Shown: in pieces, positions 10,095 through 18,271 of the stretch
Layout: each line of letters begins with the position of its first letter
Position numbering within the stretch: the first letter of the stretch is position 1
Assembly (NCBI RefSeq): GCF_002811945.1
Contig: NZ_NPDX01000007.1
Location: 103,901 to 167,900 of the forward strand
DNA length: 64,000 bases
Direction of reading: 5' to 3'
Source of the DNA: Leptospira harrisiae
GTDB lineage: Bacteria; Spirochaetota; Leptospiria; Leptospirales; Leptospiraceae
Notes under the pieces: model-generated
Told to the model about the DNA's origin: nothing
The model's input: only the letters and a program-made list of their open reading frames with translations
The model's database searches: none
Position numbers and translations under genes: made by a program

Positions 10095-10144
10095 TTGACT
10101 TTTATTGTATATATAGCTAGTTTTTTATATAACCAATTAGTTAT
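10095..10144 (+). promoter_or_regulatory. promoter and ArsR-type operator overlapping the start codon
   Basis: A -35-like TTGACT (10095-10100) is followed after 17 bases by TAGTTT (10118-10123). An imperfect palindrome ATAACCAATTAGTTAT (10129-10144) covers the predicted transcription start and the first two bases of the ArsR ATG (10143). Operators of this ATAACCAATT-type are familiar in front of ArsR/SRPBCC pairs (family knowledge). A very short or absent 5' leader is implied. Confidence 0.55.
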
Positions 10145-10487
10145 GCAAACACTTGATGCCACATTTTCAGCCCTCGCTGACCCCACTCGTAGGGCCATTC
10201 TCATGCGCCTCGCGAAAGGTGATCTAACGGTCATGGAACTTGCCAAACCCTTTCGAATGAGCCAACCCGCCATTTCCAAACACCTTAAAGTTCTGGAAGA
10301 GGCAGGACTTGTTTCTACGACCATCCGAGCCCAAGAGAGGCCCCGTAGGTTGGAAACAGCGCCGTTAAAAACGGCAATTGATTGGATCGAAAAATATCGG
10401 CAAATGTGGGAAAAAAGATATCAAGCGTTAGATGGACTACTTTTAGAATTACAAACAATACAAACCAAAGGAGATAAGAAAAAATGA
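10143..10487 (+). CDS. ArsR-family transcriptional repressor (SRPBCC-linked type)
   Basis: A 114-residue winged-helix regulator: ATFSALADPTRRAILMRLAK, then the recognition region MSQPAISKHLKVLEEAGLV. The ATG at 10143 gives the usual N-terminus; an upstream in-frame ATG at 10059 adds an atypical 28-residue hydrophobic stretch across the promoter. It lacks the CVC metal site of the arsenic-responsive ArsR at 25.3 kb, so the signal is probably not a metal. It overlaps the following SRPBCC gene by four bases (ATGA), a very common pairing, and presumably represses its own operon through the adjacent palindrome. Confidence 0.9.
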   Translation: MQTLDATFSALADPTRRAILMRLAKGDLTVMELAKPFRMSQPAISKHLKVLEEAGLVSTTIRAQERPRRLETAPLKTAIDWIEKYRQMWEKRYQALDGLLLELQTIQTKGDKKK

Positions 10488-10999
10488 CAACAAACAAAAA
10501 TGAAGTAAAGTTAGAACGTCGAGGAGAAACAGAGGTTGTGTTTACACGATACTTCGACGCACCACGAGAATTGGTTTTTGACTGTCATACCAAACCTGAG
10601 TTAATGAAAAAGTGGCTGATTGGGCCTGAAGGTATGGTGCTAGAAACCTGTGAACAAGATTTGAAAGTAGGTGGCAAATATTTGTATCTCTATTCGGACC
10701 AAAAAGGAAACAAATCAGGTGTATACGGAACCTTTCGAGAGGTAGTAGTTCCTGAAAAGTTAGCCAATACCGAAAATTATATTATGGAAATGGCAACCTT
10801 CGACCCGAAGGCTCCTGAAGATCCTAATGCCACATTCGAATCGCGAACATTTACAAAAGAAGGCGCTAGGACACTGATGACTCATCTCTGCCGTTATGCG
10901 TCACCTGATATTTGTAAGATGATGGTGGAATCCGGTGCCGCAGATGGAATGGCAGAATGTTATTTGGAGTTAGATAAGTTACTCGGAAAGATTGGGTAA
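10484..10999 (+). CDS. SRPBCC / AHSA1-like domain protein
   Basis: A 171-residue START/Bet v1-like fold protein of the AHSA1 (activator of Hsp90 ATPase homologue) group. The N-terminal FDAPRELVFDCHTKPELMKK and the WLIGPEGM segment are characteristic, with the hydrophobic pocket expected to bind a small lipophilic ligand. Translation is coupled to the upstream ArsR gene. The function of these pairs is generally unknown; a ligand-binding effector controlled by its partner repressor is inference. Confidence 0.85.
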   Translation: MTTNKNEVKLERRGETEVVFTRYFDAPRELVFDCHTKPELMKKWLIGPEGMVLETCEQDLKVGGKYLYLYSDQKGNKSGVYGTFREVVVPEKLANTENYIMEMATFDPKAPEDPNATFESRTFTKEGARTLMTHLCRYASPDICKMMVESGAADGMAECYLELDKLLGKIG

Positions 11000-11021
11000 G
11001 AACCAGAGTTTAGTTACCGAA

Positions 11022-11048
11022 AAACAAGGTGTTTGCAAGACCTTGTTT
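11022..11048 (+). terminator. stem-loop after the ArsR/SRPBCC operon
   Basis: A perfect 9-bp stem, AAACAAGGT (11022-11030) with ACCTTGTTT (11040-11048), and a 9-base loop, lies 23 bases after the SRPBCC stop. The right arm ends in TTT, but the T run is short, so a weak intrinsic terminator is likely. Confidence 0.5.
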
Positions 11049-11143
11049 CGTTCTTCATAAAAAAATATTTCAATCATTCAAAAACTACTATTTTCTAAAA
11101 GTAAATGAAATAACTAAAAAACAAAATAAGTTTATAAATTAAA

Positions 11144-11560
11144 ATGATAATTTATGTAACAATTCTAATTGTAGTTTTTTACTTTATTGGTATGTTTCTT
11201 TTCAAGAAACGTCGCTATGATTCCTCATTTAATCTTGTTTTTAAGGAAAGAGTAACACTTACTAAGAATCAATTTTTCCAAACATTTTACGATGACAAAA
11301 TTCCTGAATTTATAGTGATTGAAACTTTAAGTATTTTGGAGGAATTGTTGCCGTTTGATACAAGTAAACTTTATCCGGATGATTCTTTCAAAGGGAATCT
11401 AAATTTTTTATGGAAATATACAGATGAATTTACTGATATTGAAATCATCGAAAGGTTGGAAAATAATTTCAAAATAGAAATTAGTAATGAAGAAGCTGAA
11501 AACATAAATTCTTTTGACGACATTGTCAAACTTGTCACAAAAAAATTAAACCACTCCTAA
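11144..11560 (+). CDS. membrane-anchored acyl-carrier-like protein without the carrier serine
   Basis: Residues 1-20 form one membrane helix, followed by basic KKRR, placing the rest in the cytoplasm. Residues about 55-135 resemble an acyl carrier protein: DEFTDIEIIERLENNFKIEI followed by SNEEAENINSFDDIV matches the helix II-III pattern of ACPs. Where ACPs carry the phosphopantetheine serine in DSL, this protein has Asp94-Glu95-Phe96, so no prosthetic group can be attached there. It is more AT-rich than its neighbours, as is its upstream region, which hints at acquisition by transfer. No fatty-acid or polyketide genes are adjacent. Function unknown; the fold call is from pattern only. Confidence 0.6.
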   Translation: MIIYVTILIVVFYFIGMFLFKKRRYDSSFNLVFKERVTLTKNQFFQTFYDDKIPEFIVIETLSILEELLPFDTSKLYPDDSFKGNLNFLWKYTDEFTDIEIIERLENNFKIEISNEEAENINSFDDIVKLVTKKLNHS

Positions 11561-11575
11561 CAGGGAATTTACATG

Positions 11576-12041
11576 TCACTCTCTCACTGTAATCAATTCT
11601 TTTGACTGGAACATGTCAATTGGTGAAATGACATGTTTCGCTGACCACTCAAAATAAAGATCATAATGTTTACCGAGAAGAGAGTTTCCATAATCTTTCA
11701 TTTTGCGAACGGTTTCAGGATTTAAGACTTGTTTTGAATTGTGAATGCGTTTGATCACATACTGATCCTTTGTTCCTCTGTGTAATAAAAGAATTTAAGT
11801 CTGTTAATTTTACCGGTTCAACGGCTTCTAAAACTTTATAAGTATTCCCATATTTGAAAATAATTCCGACATGTGTGTATCTAGATTTTGTTGCTAATTT
11901 AATGGCCGTTGCTTGTTCAGAGAGTGATTCATGGAAGATAATATCACCTTCCTCTAGTTTGGAAATACCAATCGGTTTTGCAAAACTATTTGAATCGAAT
12001 GTGATGGAATAAAAAGAAAACCGGAATTCCCCACCTACCAA
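11576..12041 (-). pseudogene. YiiX-type permuted papain-like amidohydrolase remnant, frameshifted and truncated
   Basis: The first part (KLEEGDIIFHESLSEQATAI, RYTHVGIIFKYG, VLEAVEPVKLTDL) and the second (VIKRIHNSKQVLNPETV, YDLYFEWS) belong to one YiiX/YebB-like protein but lie in different frames. Removing one base near 11770, in AACAAAGGATCAG, would join them as NKDQYVIKR. The C-terminus then departs from the family after FEWS, losing the region that should hold the catalytic cysteine. The N-terminus has only a TTG start inside the SDR gene and no signal peptide. The call of a dead gene is strong; the exact ancestral function is not. Confidence 0.8.
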
Positions 12042-12739
12042 CTTATCTCTTTTTTATCCCTAAAGAATTTTCCTGTAGGTCCACCATCAGGTAATGTTGC
12101 TGCCCAAACGATAGTCTCTGCCCCTTTTTCCACAGGCCTTGTGGCACTGGCCCCGCCCATATCGGTTTTTACCCAACCAGGACATACCGAATTGATTTTA
12201 ATATTTTTACCAACGGCTTCAGCACTTGCAACATTGGTAAGGGCATTGATGGCTGTTTTAGAAATACGGTATGCGGGATACCCACTGCCCATTTCGGAGA
12301 GTTGTCCCATCCCAGAACTAACATTCACTATGCGACCAAAATCATTTTGAATCATCATAGGTAGAAATGTTTGGATCAAACGAAGGGGACCGTAAAGATT
12401 CACAAGAAGGGTTCTATGAAGATCTTCGCTTGTAGTATCAAAAAAAGAACCAGGATCGGCAAAGATACCGGCATTGTTCACAAGGATATCGAGTTTTCCA
12501 AAACTGCCTGTGATGGTATCTAGAGCCGCACTGATACTTTGTTCTTTCGAAACATCCAGAGAAAGGATTTCTCCTTTTCCGACAGCCTTCACTGCCGTTA
12601 AAGTATCTTCGGCCTCTCCTGGATTTCTGGCACCAATCAGAACATAGATTCCTTGTTTTGCCAGATCGACGGAGACTTGTTTTCCAATCCCTCGGTTGGC
12701 TCCTGTGACCAGTGCAATGCGTTCCTTGGATGTTTTCAT
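12035..12739 (-). CDS. short-chain dehydrogenase/reductase
   Basis: A 234-residue classical SDR using NAD(P)H. The cofactor motif TGANRGIG is at residues 12-19, NNAG follows after strand 4, and the catalytic set is Ser in VSSGMGQ plus Tyr and Lys in YPAYRISK. The ATG at 12739 has AGGAG about 11 bases upstream; a TTG three codons earlier is too close to that site. The closing WAATLPDGGPTGKFFRD segment is typical of carbonyl-reductase-like SDRs. The last codons overlap the degraded YiiX pseudogene. Substrate unknown. Confidence 0.92.
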   Translation of the reverse strand: MKTSKERIALVTGANRGIGKQVSVDLAKQGIYVLIGARNPGEAEDTLTAVKAVGKGEILSLDVSKEQSISAALDTITGSFGKLDILVNNAGIFADPGSFFDTTSEDLHRTLLVNLYGPLRLIQTFLPMMIQNDFGRIVNVSSGMGQLSEMGSGYPAYRISKTAINALTNVASAEAVGKNIKINSVCPGWVKTDMGGASATRPVEKGAETIVWAATLPDGGPTGKFFRDKKEISW

Positions 12740-12796
12740 AGAAATCAAATCTCCTTTAGTAGTTTTTCAAACCTACTGCTCTACTATAGACTGTTT

Positions 12797-13810
12797 TTAC
12801 TTGGCCTTAGATAGTTCTGTAAGCCATTTTTCGGTTTGTGCTTCAATAAAGGCTTTGTCTGTGATCACCCACTTCGACATAAGAACGTGCATTCCATTTT
12901 CCACGACCACCTTACGATTGAGTGGACTTGGAGTTTTATCTAATCCAAAGTTAGTATAACCTTCTAACATCTTTGGGACACTCGCTGTTGGATCTTGTTC
13001 TTTTTCATTTTTATAGTAGTACAAGAGTAAGGCGGGTGAAGTTACCTTACGAAAGACAGAAGGAACCGCAGCATAGTTTTTTAAATCATTCACACCCACA
13101 AGAGCTGAAAAGTATTGTTCTGGATACCAAAAGTTATTTCGTTCTGGTAATACTTTGGGATTATTATTGTGGGAGGATGATCTAACTTTTCCTTTTAGTA
13201 AATGAATGAAAGTGAGTCCACCAGGGTAATTTAGAATATTCAAACTTCCATCCACAGGTGCATAAAACGGATTCGCTAAAACGAGCCCATCTACTTCTTC
13301 GGGATATTCGGAAGCAAGCCAAGTAGCAAGAAGGCCTCCCATCGAACTTCCAAACACAATCACGCGATCTCCTTGAGATTGCATCATGTATAAAGCTTCA
13401 CGAGAAGCATCTAAGTAGTTGTTAAAATTTTGATCTCTTTGGTCTTCTTTGTTCGTTCCATGACCCGGCAATCGAAGTAAGTAAGTATTGGCTTTAAATT
13501 TTTTAGCCAGTTTTTCCATCACTTCTTCACCTTCCGCACGAGAGGCACCAAATCCATGGATGTATAAAAATGCCAGTGGAGTTTTTTTACCAAAACTGAT
13601 ATAACGTTCTTCGTTTCCCGGTCTATGGTTTTTACGTTTACTCTCGGCTAACTTCTCTTGGAAGTAAACTTCAAAGTTCGCATAACTTAGATTTGCTTTT
13701 GGTTCATACTTGGGACGACCCGCACAGGAAACTAATACAAAGGAAACGGTGATAAGGAAAACAGCAGACAGCTGTCGAAGGTTGTGGAATAAAGAACACG
13801 ATTTAGCCAT
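12797..13810 (-). CDS. alpha/beta hydrolase lipoprotein
   Basis: A 337-residue lipoprotein esterase- or lipase-like hydrolase. The signal peptide ends in the lipobox VLVSC, so the enzyme is anchored to a membrane outside the cytoplasm. The hydrolase fold shows the oxyanion region YIHGFGASRAEG, the nucleophile elbow GSSMGG, an Asp candidate in NEKEQDPTAS and a His in NGMHVLMS. The ATG at 13810 puts the signal peptide at the N-terminus; the longer frame to 13870 adds 20 residues without sense. It is divergent from the acyl-CoA dehydrogenase. Substrate unknown. Confidence 0.85.
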   Translation of the reverse strand: MAKSCSLFHNLRQLSAVFLITVSFVLVSCAGRPKYEPKANLSYANFEVYFQEKLAESKRKNHRPGNEERYISFGKKTPLAFLYIHGFGASRAEGEEVMEKLAKKFKANTYLLRLPGHGTNKEDQRDQNFNNYLDASREALYMMQSQGDRVIVFGSSMGGLLATWLASEYPEEVDGLVLANPFYAPVDGSLNILNYPGGLTFIHLLKGKVRSSSHNNNPKVLPERNNFWYPEQYFSALVGVNDLKNYAAVPSVFRKVTSPALLLYYYKNEKEQDPTASVPKMLEGYTNFGLDKTPSPLNRKVVVENGMHVLMSKWVITDKAFIEAQTEKWLTELSKAK

Positions 13811-13929
13811 ACAAATGGAAAATATTACATTGGATTTGCTTTCTTGTAAAGAGAGAAAAACCCTTGGCATAGGAAGGGTCGTACGAAAAAAGGTAGTAAA
13901 TACCCCATTCTCATAAGGAACATCCCGGA

Positions 13930-15096
13930 ATGTATAGCCAATTCACAGAGCAACAACTTGAAATCAGAGATTTAGTTCGTAACTTCGTAAAAAAAGAAAT
14001 CCCACATGAAGTCGCATTGCACTGGGATGAGAAAAACCAACACCCAACTGAACTCATCAATAAAATGCGTTCGGAACTTGGAATTAACGGTCTTGTCATT
14101 CCAGAAGAATACGGTGGATGGGGACTTGGTGCGATAGAACAGTGTTTGGCCATCGAGGAACTTTCTCGTGGATGCCTTGGAATCGCATTAGGATTTGCTT
14201 ACACTGGTCTTGGAATCCTTCCAATTCTTAAAGGTGCGACTCACGAACAAAAATTAAAATGGCTTCCTGAAATTGCGGACGGTAAGTTCGGAGTTTCTTT
14301 CTGTTTGTCTGAGCCTGGTGCTGGTTCTGACGTTCCTGGTATGACCACTCGCGCTGAGAAAAAAGGCGACAAATGGATCATCAACGGTGCAAAACAATGG
14401 ATCACTGGTGCCTCTGATGCCCAAGCCTTTACTGTATTTGCTTATACTGATAAAAACCGCGGAACACGTGGAGTCTCTTGTTTCTACGTTCCACGTAACG
14501 CAAAAGGTTTAACTGTTGGTAAAAAAGAAGATAAACTCGGAATTAGAGCATCTTCCACACACCAAGTTATTTTTGAAGATTGTGAAGTCGGTGAAGACGC
14601 ACTCGTAGGAAAAGAAAACCTAGGTTTCGTTTACGCTCTTCAAACTTTGAATGCTTCTCGTCCGTTCGTAGCGGTGATGGGAGTGGGTGTAGCGCAAGCA
14701 GCACTTGACCACGCAGCTCGTTACGCTCGTGAGAGAGAACAGTTCGGTGTTAAAATCGGAACTTTCCAAGCAGTACAACACATGTTAGCTGATATGTCTA
14801 TTAAAGTAGAAACTGCAAGAGAAATCACTTACAAAGCAGCTCGTCTTTCTGATGCAAACGATCCTAACCTTCCAAAATACTCTGCAATTGCAAAAGCATA
14901 CGCTTCTGAATGTGCGGTTCAGTGTGCTACTGATGCAGTTCAAATTTTTGGTGGATACGGATACACGAAAGAGTATCCAGTTGAGAAGTTAATGAGAGAT
15001 TCAAAAATCCTCACAATCTTTGAAGGAACCACTCAAATCCAAAAGAACGAAATTGCAGCTTACGTAATCAAAGAAGCAGCTTCTAAAAAAGACTAA
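13930..15096 (+). CDS. acyl-CoA dehydrogenase
   Basis: A 388-residue FAD enzyme catalysing the first step of fatty-acid or branched-chain acyl-CoA oxidation. The family signatures are all present: FCLSEPGAGSD, the WITGASDAQAF region, ASRPFVAVMGVGVAQAALDH, the QIFGGYGYTKEYPVEKLMRD motif and the catalytic base Glu365 in FEGTTQIQ. The codon choice and GC content are higher than in neighbouring genes, fitting a highly expressed gene. No other beta-oxidation genes flank it. A good terminator follows. Chain-length preference cannot be judged. Confidence 0.95.
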   Translation: MYSQFTEQQLEIRDLVRNFVKKEIPHEVALHWDEKNQHPTELINKMRSELGINGLVIPEEYGGWGLGAIEQCLAIEELSRGCLGIALGFAYTGLGILPILKGATHEQKLKWLPEIADGKFGVSFCLSEPGAGSDVPGMTTRAEKKGDKWIINGAKQWITGASDAQAFTVFAYTDKNRGTRGVSCFYVPRNAKGLTVGKKEDKLGIRASSTHQVIFEDCEVGEDALVGKENLGFVYALQTLNASRPFVAVMGVGVAQAALDHAARYAREREQFGVKIGTFQAVQHMLADMSIKVETAREITYKAARLSDANDPNLPKYSAIAKAYASECAVQCATDAVQIFGGYGYTKEYPVEKLMRDSKILTIFEGTTQIQKNEIAAYVIKEAASKKD

Positions 15097-15127
15097 TTCG
15101 ATTTTTAGAATCGAATGGTTAGAGAGA

Positions 15128-15159
15128 ACCCTCTGGCAAGTTTGTCAGGGGGTTTTTTT
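15128..15159 (+). terminator. rho-independent terminator of the acyl-CoA dehydrogenase gene
   Basis: The stem CCCTCTG (15129-15135) pairs with CAGGGGG (15046 is not involved; the right arm is 15146-15152), and seven T follow at 15153-15159. It lies 32 bases after the stop. Confidence 0.85.
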
Positions 15160-15210
15160 ATTTTGGGAGAGGATTTGGGGTTTGGTGGGGTACAGGATTG
15201 GATGTACGTA

Positions 15211-15254
15211 TCCCCACCCTGATTGGGTGGGGTGTGACCACCCGCCACCCAATA
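15211..15254 (-). repeat. GC-rich dispersed intergenic hairpin repeat, copy 1
   Basis: Contains a perfect 8-bp hairpin, CCCCACCC (15212-15219) and GGGTGGGG (15225-15232), followed by CCACCCGCCACCCAAT (15238-15253). Read on the minus strand it matches the copy at 52084-52131: both begin TATTGGGTGGCGGGTGG, continue with CCCCACCC and end in a G-rich arm. The G+C content is far above the surrounding DNA. It lies between a terminator and the GNAT gene. Confidence 0.75.
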
Positions 15255-15342
15255 ACTTCCCTATACAACATCCTCCCATTTCTCACTACCTAAAAAATGT
15301 ATTTGCAAATTTTAATATAAGGAAGTTCATCTTTCTACATCC

Positions 15343-15816
15343 ATGAATCAAAATTTCACAATCCGAGTGGTCGATTCCCTAGATCATCCCAAAGCCAGTC
15401 TTTGTTTGCACCATCTATGGGAAGAAATCCAAAATCGATATGGATTCCAAGCGCCGAATCCCATGGACTTCCAAGATTTTTTGCCACCTCTGGGAAGGTT
15501 TTTCCTCGCCGAACATTCCGTAACGGGTGAAGTGATGGGATCGGCCGCATATTCAAAGTTCAGTGATACGCAGTGTGAGTTGGATGCGGTTTATGTATTT
15601 GCAAAGTTTCGAAAAAACAATGTCGCAAGATCTTTGTTAAATGACTTAGAAAAACAAGCACAAACCGACCATTATTCTTCCTTGATCTTACGAGCTGGTG
15701 CCCCACAACCAGAGGCATTAACTTTATATAAAAACTTTGGATTCAAAGAAATTCCCGCTTTTGGTAAATGGATAACAGATCCCACTGCTATCTGTTTTGA
15801 GAAAATAATAATCTGA
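15343..15816 (+). CDS. GNAT-family N-acetyltransferase
   Basis: A 157-residue acetyl-CoA dependent acetyltransferase. The GNAT core is seen in FFLAEHSVTGEVMGSAAYS, then the acetyl-CoA binding region CELDAVYVFAKFRKNNVARSLL (an R/N version of the Q/RxxGxG/A loop), and the C-terminal PEALTLYKNFGFKEI. The start ATG is the only candidate. It is a lone gene. GNAT sequence does not reveal the acceptor. Confidence 0.88.
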   Translation: MNQNFTIRVVDSLDHPKASLCLHHLWEEIQNRYGFQAPNPMDFQDFLPPLGRFFLAEHSVTGEVMGSAAYSKFSDTQCELDAVYVFAKFRKNNVARSLLNDLEKQAQTDHYSSLILRAGAPQPEALTLYKNFGFKEIPAFGKWITDPTAICFEKIII

Positions 15817-15993
15817 GCGATTTATACTTCGGGATTCTCAGATTTTCTATTAAAAACGTTCTTTGCTAAGTAGAAATATTTGCGGATAATTCCCTAGTGT
15901 ATCCACTCGATTGTTATCAAGTTGTTTTATCGAAAAACCTAATCGCTTAAAAATAAACTTTACATACGAATTTTTGTTCCTATGTTTTTCCCT

Positions 15994-16869
15994 ATGTTTA
16001 AAAAAACACTCTCACTTATCTTCGCTCTCTTCTTTGCAATTCAATGTGCTGGTGACAAAAAAGAAACAGATGTAACTTCCTTAGCACTGCTTGGTCTACT
16101 TAGCAGTTCTTCCTCAGGATATACAGGAACTTGTACAACAACCTTCGGTGCCGGAGTTCCTTCTTGGATCCAAACAAGTTTTACATGTGTGACTGTGTCT
16201 GTCAGTGGATCTAATTATGTTTTTAAATTTAACTCACTGCCAACATACAAAAGTATTTATTGGGGTTCCTCTAGTGCAGGGTATGAATCGACGATGTATG
16301 TGAATTCGGGTCAAGCAAATGCGAAAAACCCCAATTTAATTAAATCTCAAAACTATACTTTGACAGTTCCAGCCGATAATACAAATACTTCTGCTCCGTC
16401 TTCTGGATTTGGTATGATTGGAGTTTCAACTAATGGAATTGCTATTTATAATGACCAAGCCGCACCCGGTGATTCTTTGTCGACTGAGTATTATACATTC
16501 GATTCTTCGCAAGGACACCCTACGAATACGGGATCTTATCATTATCACGTGGAACCTCCAAAAATTTCCAATAACGACAGCAAACTAGTAGGTATCGCTC
16601 AAGACGGTTATTTGATTTTTGGAAAAAAACATGATTCGACCACAGCGGGTTTAACTACTGGTTTTACTTTAGGTGGAGCCACTAGTAGTACACAGTGTAC
16701 GGGTGGTGGATTAACTACTGCTGTGCCAACCACTTGGGCTGGAGCAACCGATTACAATAATCAAAAAACAGCTGGATCAGCTCGTCATTACCATGTGAAT
16801 AATGGTTCCGAGGTAAACGGAATTCTACTTTCCGGAAAACTCATTGGATCCGGTGGATCAGCAAACTAA
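15994..16869 (+). CDS. YHYH-domain lipoprotein
   Basis: An exported protein with signal peptide and lipobox FFAIQC. The central YHYH domain is visible in TGSYHYHVEPP, followed by DGYLIFGKKHD and a second histidine pair in SARHYHVN. The YHYH family is secreted and of unknown biochemistry; the histidines look like a metal site (inference). ATG 15982 lies four codons upstream and is an alternative; 15994 gives the shorter, usual signal peptide. It starts a three-gene run with the MORN-like lipoprotein (17 bases later) and SCO, which favours a role in copper or oxidase assembly. Confidence 0.8.
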   Translation: MFKKTLSLIFALFFAIQCAGDKKETDVTSLALLGLLSSSSSGYTGTCTTTFGAGVPSWIQTSFTCVTVSVSGSNYVFKFNSLPTYKSIYWGSSSAGYESTMYVNSGQANAKNPNLIKSQNYTLTVPADNTNTSAPSSGFGMIGVSTNGIAIYNDQAAPGDSLSTEYYTFDSSQGHPTNTGSYHYHVEPPKISNNDSKLVGIAQDGYLIFGKKHDSTTAGLTTGFTLGGATSSTQCTGGGLTTAVPTTWAGATDYNNQKTAGSARHYHVNNGSEVNGILLSGKLIGSGGSAN

Positions 16870-16886
16870 ATTCCAAAATTAAAATC

Positions 16887-17462
16887 ATGGAATTGGTAAA
16901 ACGAAGTCAAATTTTCCTTTATTTGGTTCTTCTCACCTCTTTTGTTCATTGCGGAGAGGTGGTGATGGATAATGATCCAGACTTGAGTCTTGGATTGGAA
17001 AGTATCTATTACTATAAGGGCCAAAAATTTTCTGGAAAAATGAAATCAATCCATCCAAACGGAACCATTCGTATGACATCTTTTAGGGACGGCCTGGAAG
17101 ATGGACCAACCGTTGATATCTATGCAAACGGTCAATTGGGTGCAGAGTATTTTTACAAACAAGGGAAACGCACTGGCACTCATCGAGGTTGGTATGAAAA
17201 CGGCAAAGCCAGATTCCAGTTTTCATATGAGAATGATTTAGCGGAAGGTGACCATTGGGAATGGCACGAAGACGGAACTGTCTATCGGTTTGCCAAATTT
17301 AAAAATGGGACCAACATTGGAACAAAAGTTTGGCGAAAAGACGGTAAAATATATTCCAATTATTCATATACTCCTGAGCGGTTGTATGGAGTGATTGGCT
17401 CCAAACTTTGTTTTAAACTCAAAGGTGATGAGACAAATAAAAAAACAGTTATCAATCCATGA
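16887..17462 (+). CDS. YwqK-like / MORN-like repeat lipoprotein
   Basis: A 191-residue lipoprotein: signal peptide with lipobox FVHC, then a run of about 20-residue repeats with the pattern NGTIRMTSFRDGLEDGP, NGQLGAEYFYKQGKRTG, NGKARFQFSYENDLAEG, DGTVYRFAKFKNG. This is the repeat of the YwqK 'toxin-antitoxin antitoxin' family and is related to MORN repeats. Despite the family name, no toxin is next to it. It shares an ATGA overlap with the SCO gene, so the two are co-translated. Confidence 0.8.
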   Translation: MELVKRSQIFLYLVLLTSFVHCGEVVMDNDPDLSLGLESIYYYKGQKFSGKMKSIHPNGTIRMTSFRDGLEDGPTVDIYANGQLGAEYFYKQGKRTGTHRGWYENGKARFQFSYENDLAEGDHWEWHEDGTVYRFAKFKNGTNIGTKVWRKDGKIYSNYSYTPERLYGVIGSKLCFKLKGDETNKKTVINP

Positions 17463-18169
17463 TCAAATTGATTCGATTTAATTTTCTATTTTTCATAATC
17501 AGCATACAATTATTCTCTTGTGGTTGGTTCCAACGCGAAGATGGAGAAAAAGATTCTAAAATAACTTTTTTTGATACGCCTAAAAAAGATTCACTACCTT
17601 ATTTTCGTGGTCGCGATTTAGAAGCATTTTGGGTGGATAAAGGCCAAACACCAAATTCTGCAAGAAAGGTAGATCCTTTTGTATTTCAAAACCAACTCAG
17701 TCAAAATATCGATGAATCACATTTTAAAGGAAAAATAACAGTCGTATCATTTTTCTTTGCTAGGTGCCATGGGATTTGCCCAAATATCATCCGAAATTTG
17801 AAATTTGTTCAATCGGAGATTACCAAATCTCAAAACATTCAGATTGTTTCTTATTCTGTTACCCCTGATTTGGATACTCCGCCTGAATTAAAAAAATTTG
17901 CAGAGGAAAAGGGGATTTATGCTAAGTATTGGAGTTTGTTAACTGGAGATAGAGAAAAAATCTTCGAAATTGCTCGTAATACATTCCAAGCGGATACAAA
18001 TACAACTAACAAAAATCCAACGAAGGACTTCGTTCACTCAGAACAAATTTTTTTAATAGATCCCAATTTAAATTTTCGAGGAGTCTATAATGGAAACCGG
18101 AGTGAATCGATAAAAACCATGCTTAACGACATGAAATTGTTAGTTGGAGAATTTGCGGCAAATCCATAG
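17459..18169 (+). CDS. SCO1/SenC-family copper chaperone, lipoprotein
   Basis: A thioredoxin-fold protein that binds copper and helps assemble the CuA centre of cytochrome c oxidase (family knowledge). The signal peptide ends in the lipobox FSC (Cys21). The copper ligands are visible: Cys103 and Cys107 in RCHGICPN, and His193 in DFVHSEQIFLID. The rest of the fold is typical (VVSFFFARCHG, SYSVTPDLDTPPELKKFAE). It overlaps the MORN-like gene by four bases and ends the YHYH operon. No oxidase genes are in the window. Confidence 0.93.
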   Translation: MIKLIRFNFLFFIISIQLFSCGWFQREDGEKDSKITFFDTPKKDSLPYFRGRDLEAFWVDKGQTPNSARKVDPFVFQNQLSQNIDESHFKGKITVVSFFFARCHGICPNIIRNLKFVQSEITKSQNIQIVSYSVTPDLDTPPELKKFAEEKGIYAKYWSLLTGDREKIFEIARNTFQADTNTTNKNPTKDFVHSEQIFLIDPNLNFRGVYNGNRSESIKTMLNDMKLLVGEFAANP

Positions 18170-18271
18170 GAAATCATTAGGTTGATTTTTTAATTTTTCT
18201 ATAAAAAAAGGGCTGACTTCGTTTTCTCACTCTGACAAAATCATACTTCTGTTTTATGGGGGTGGCTCTTT

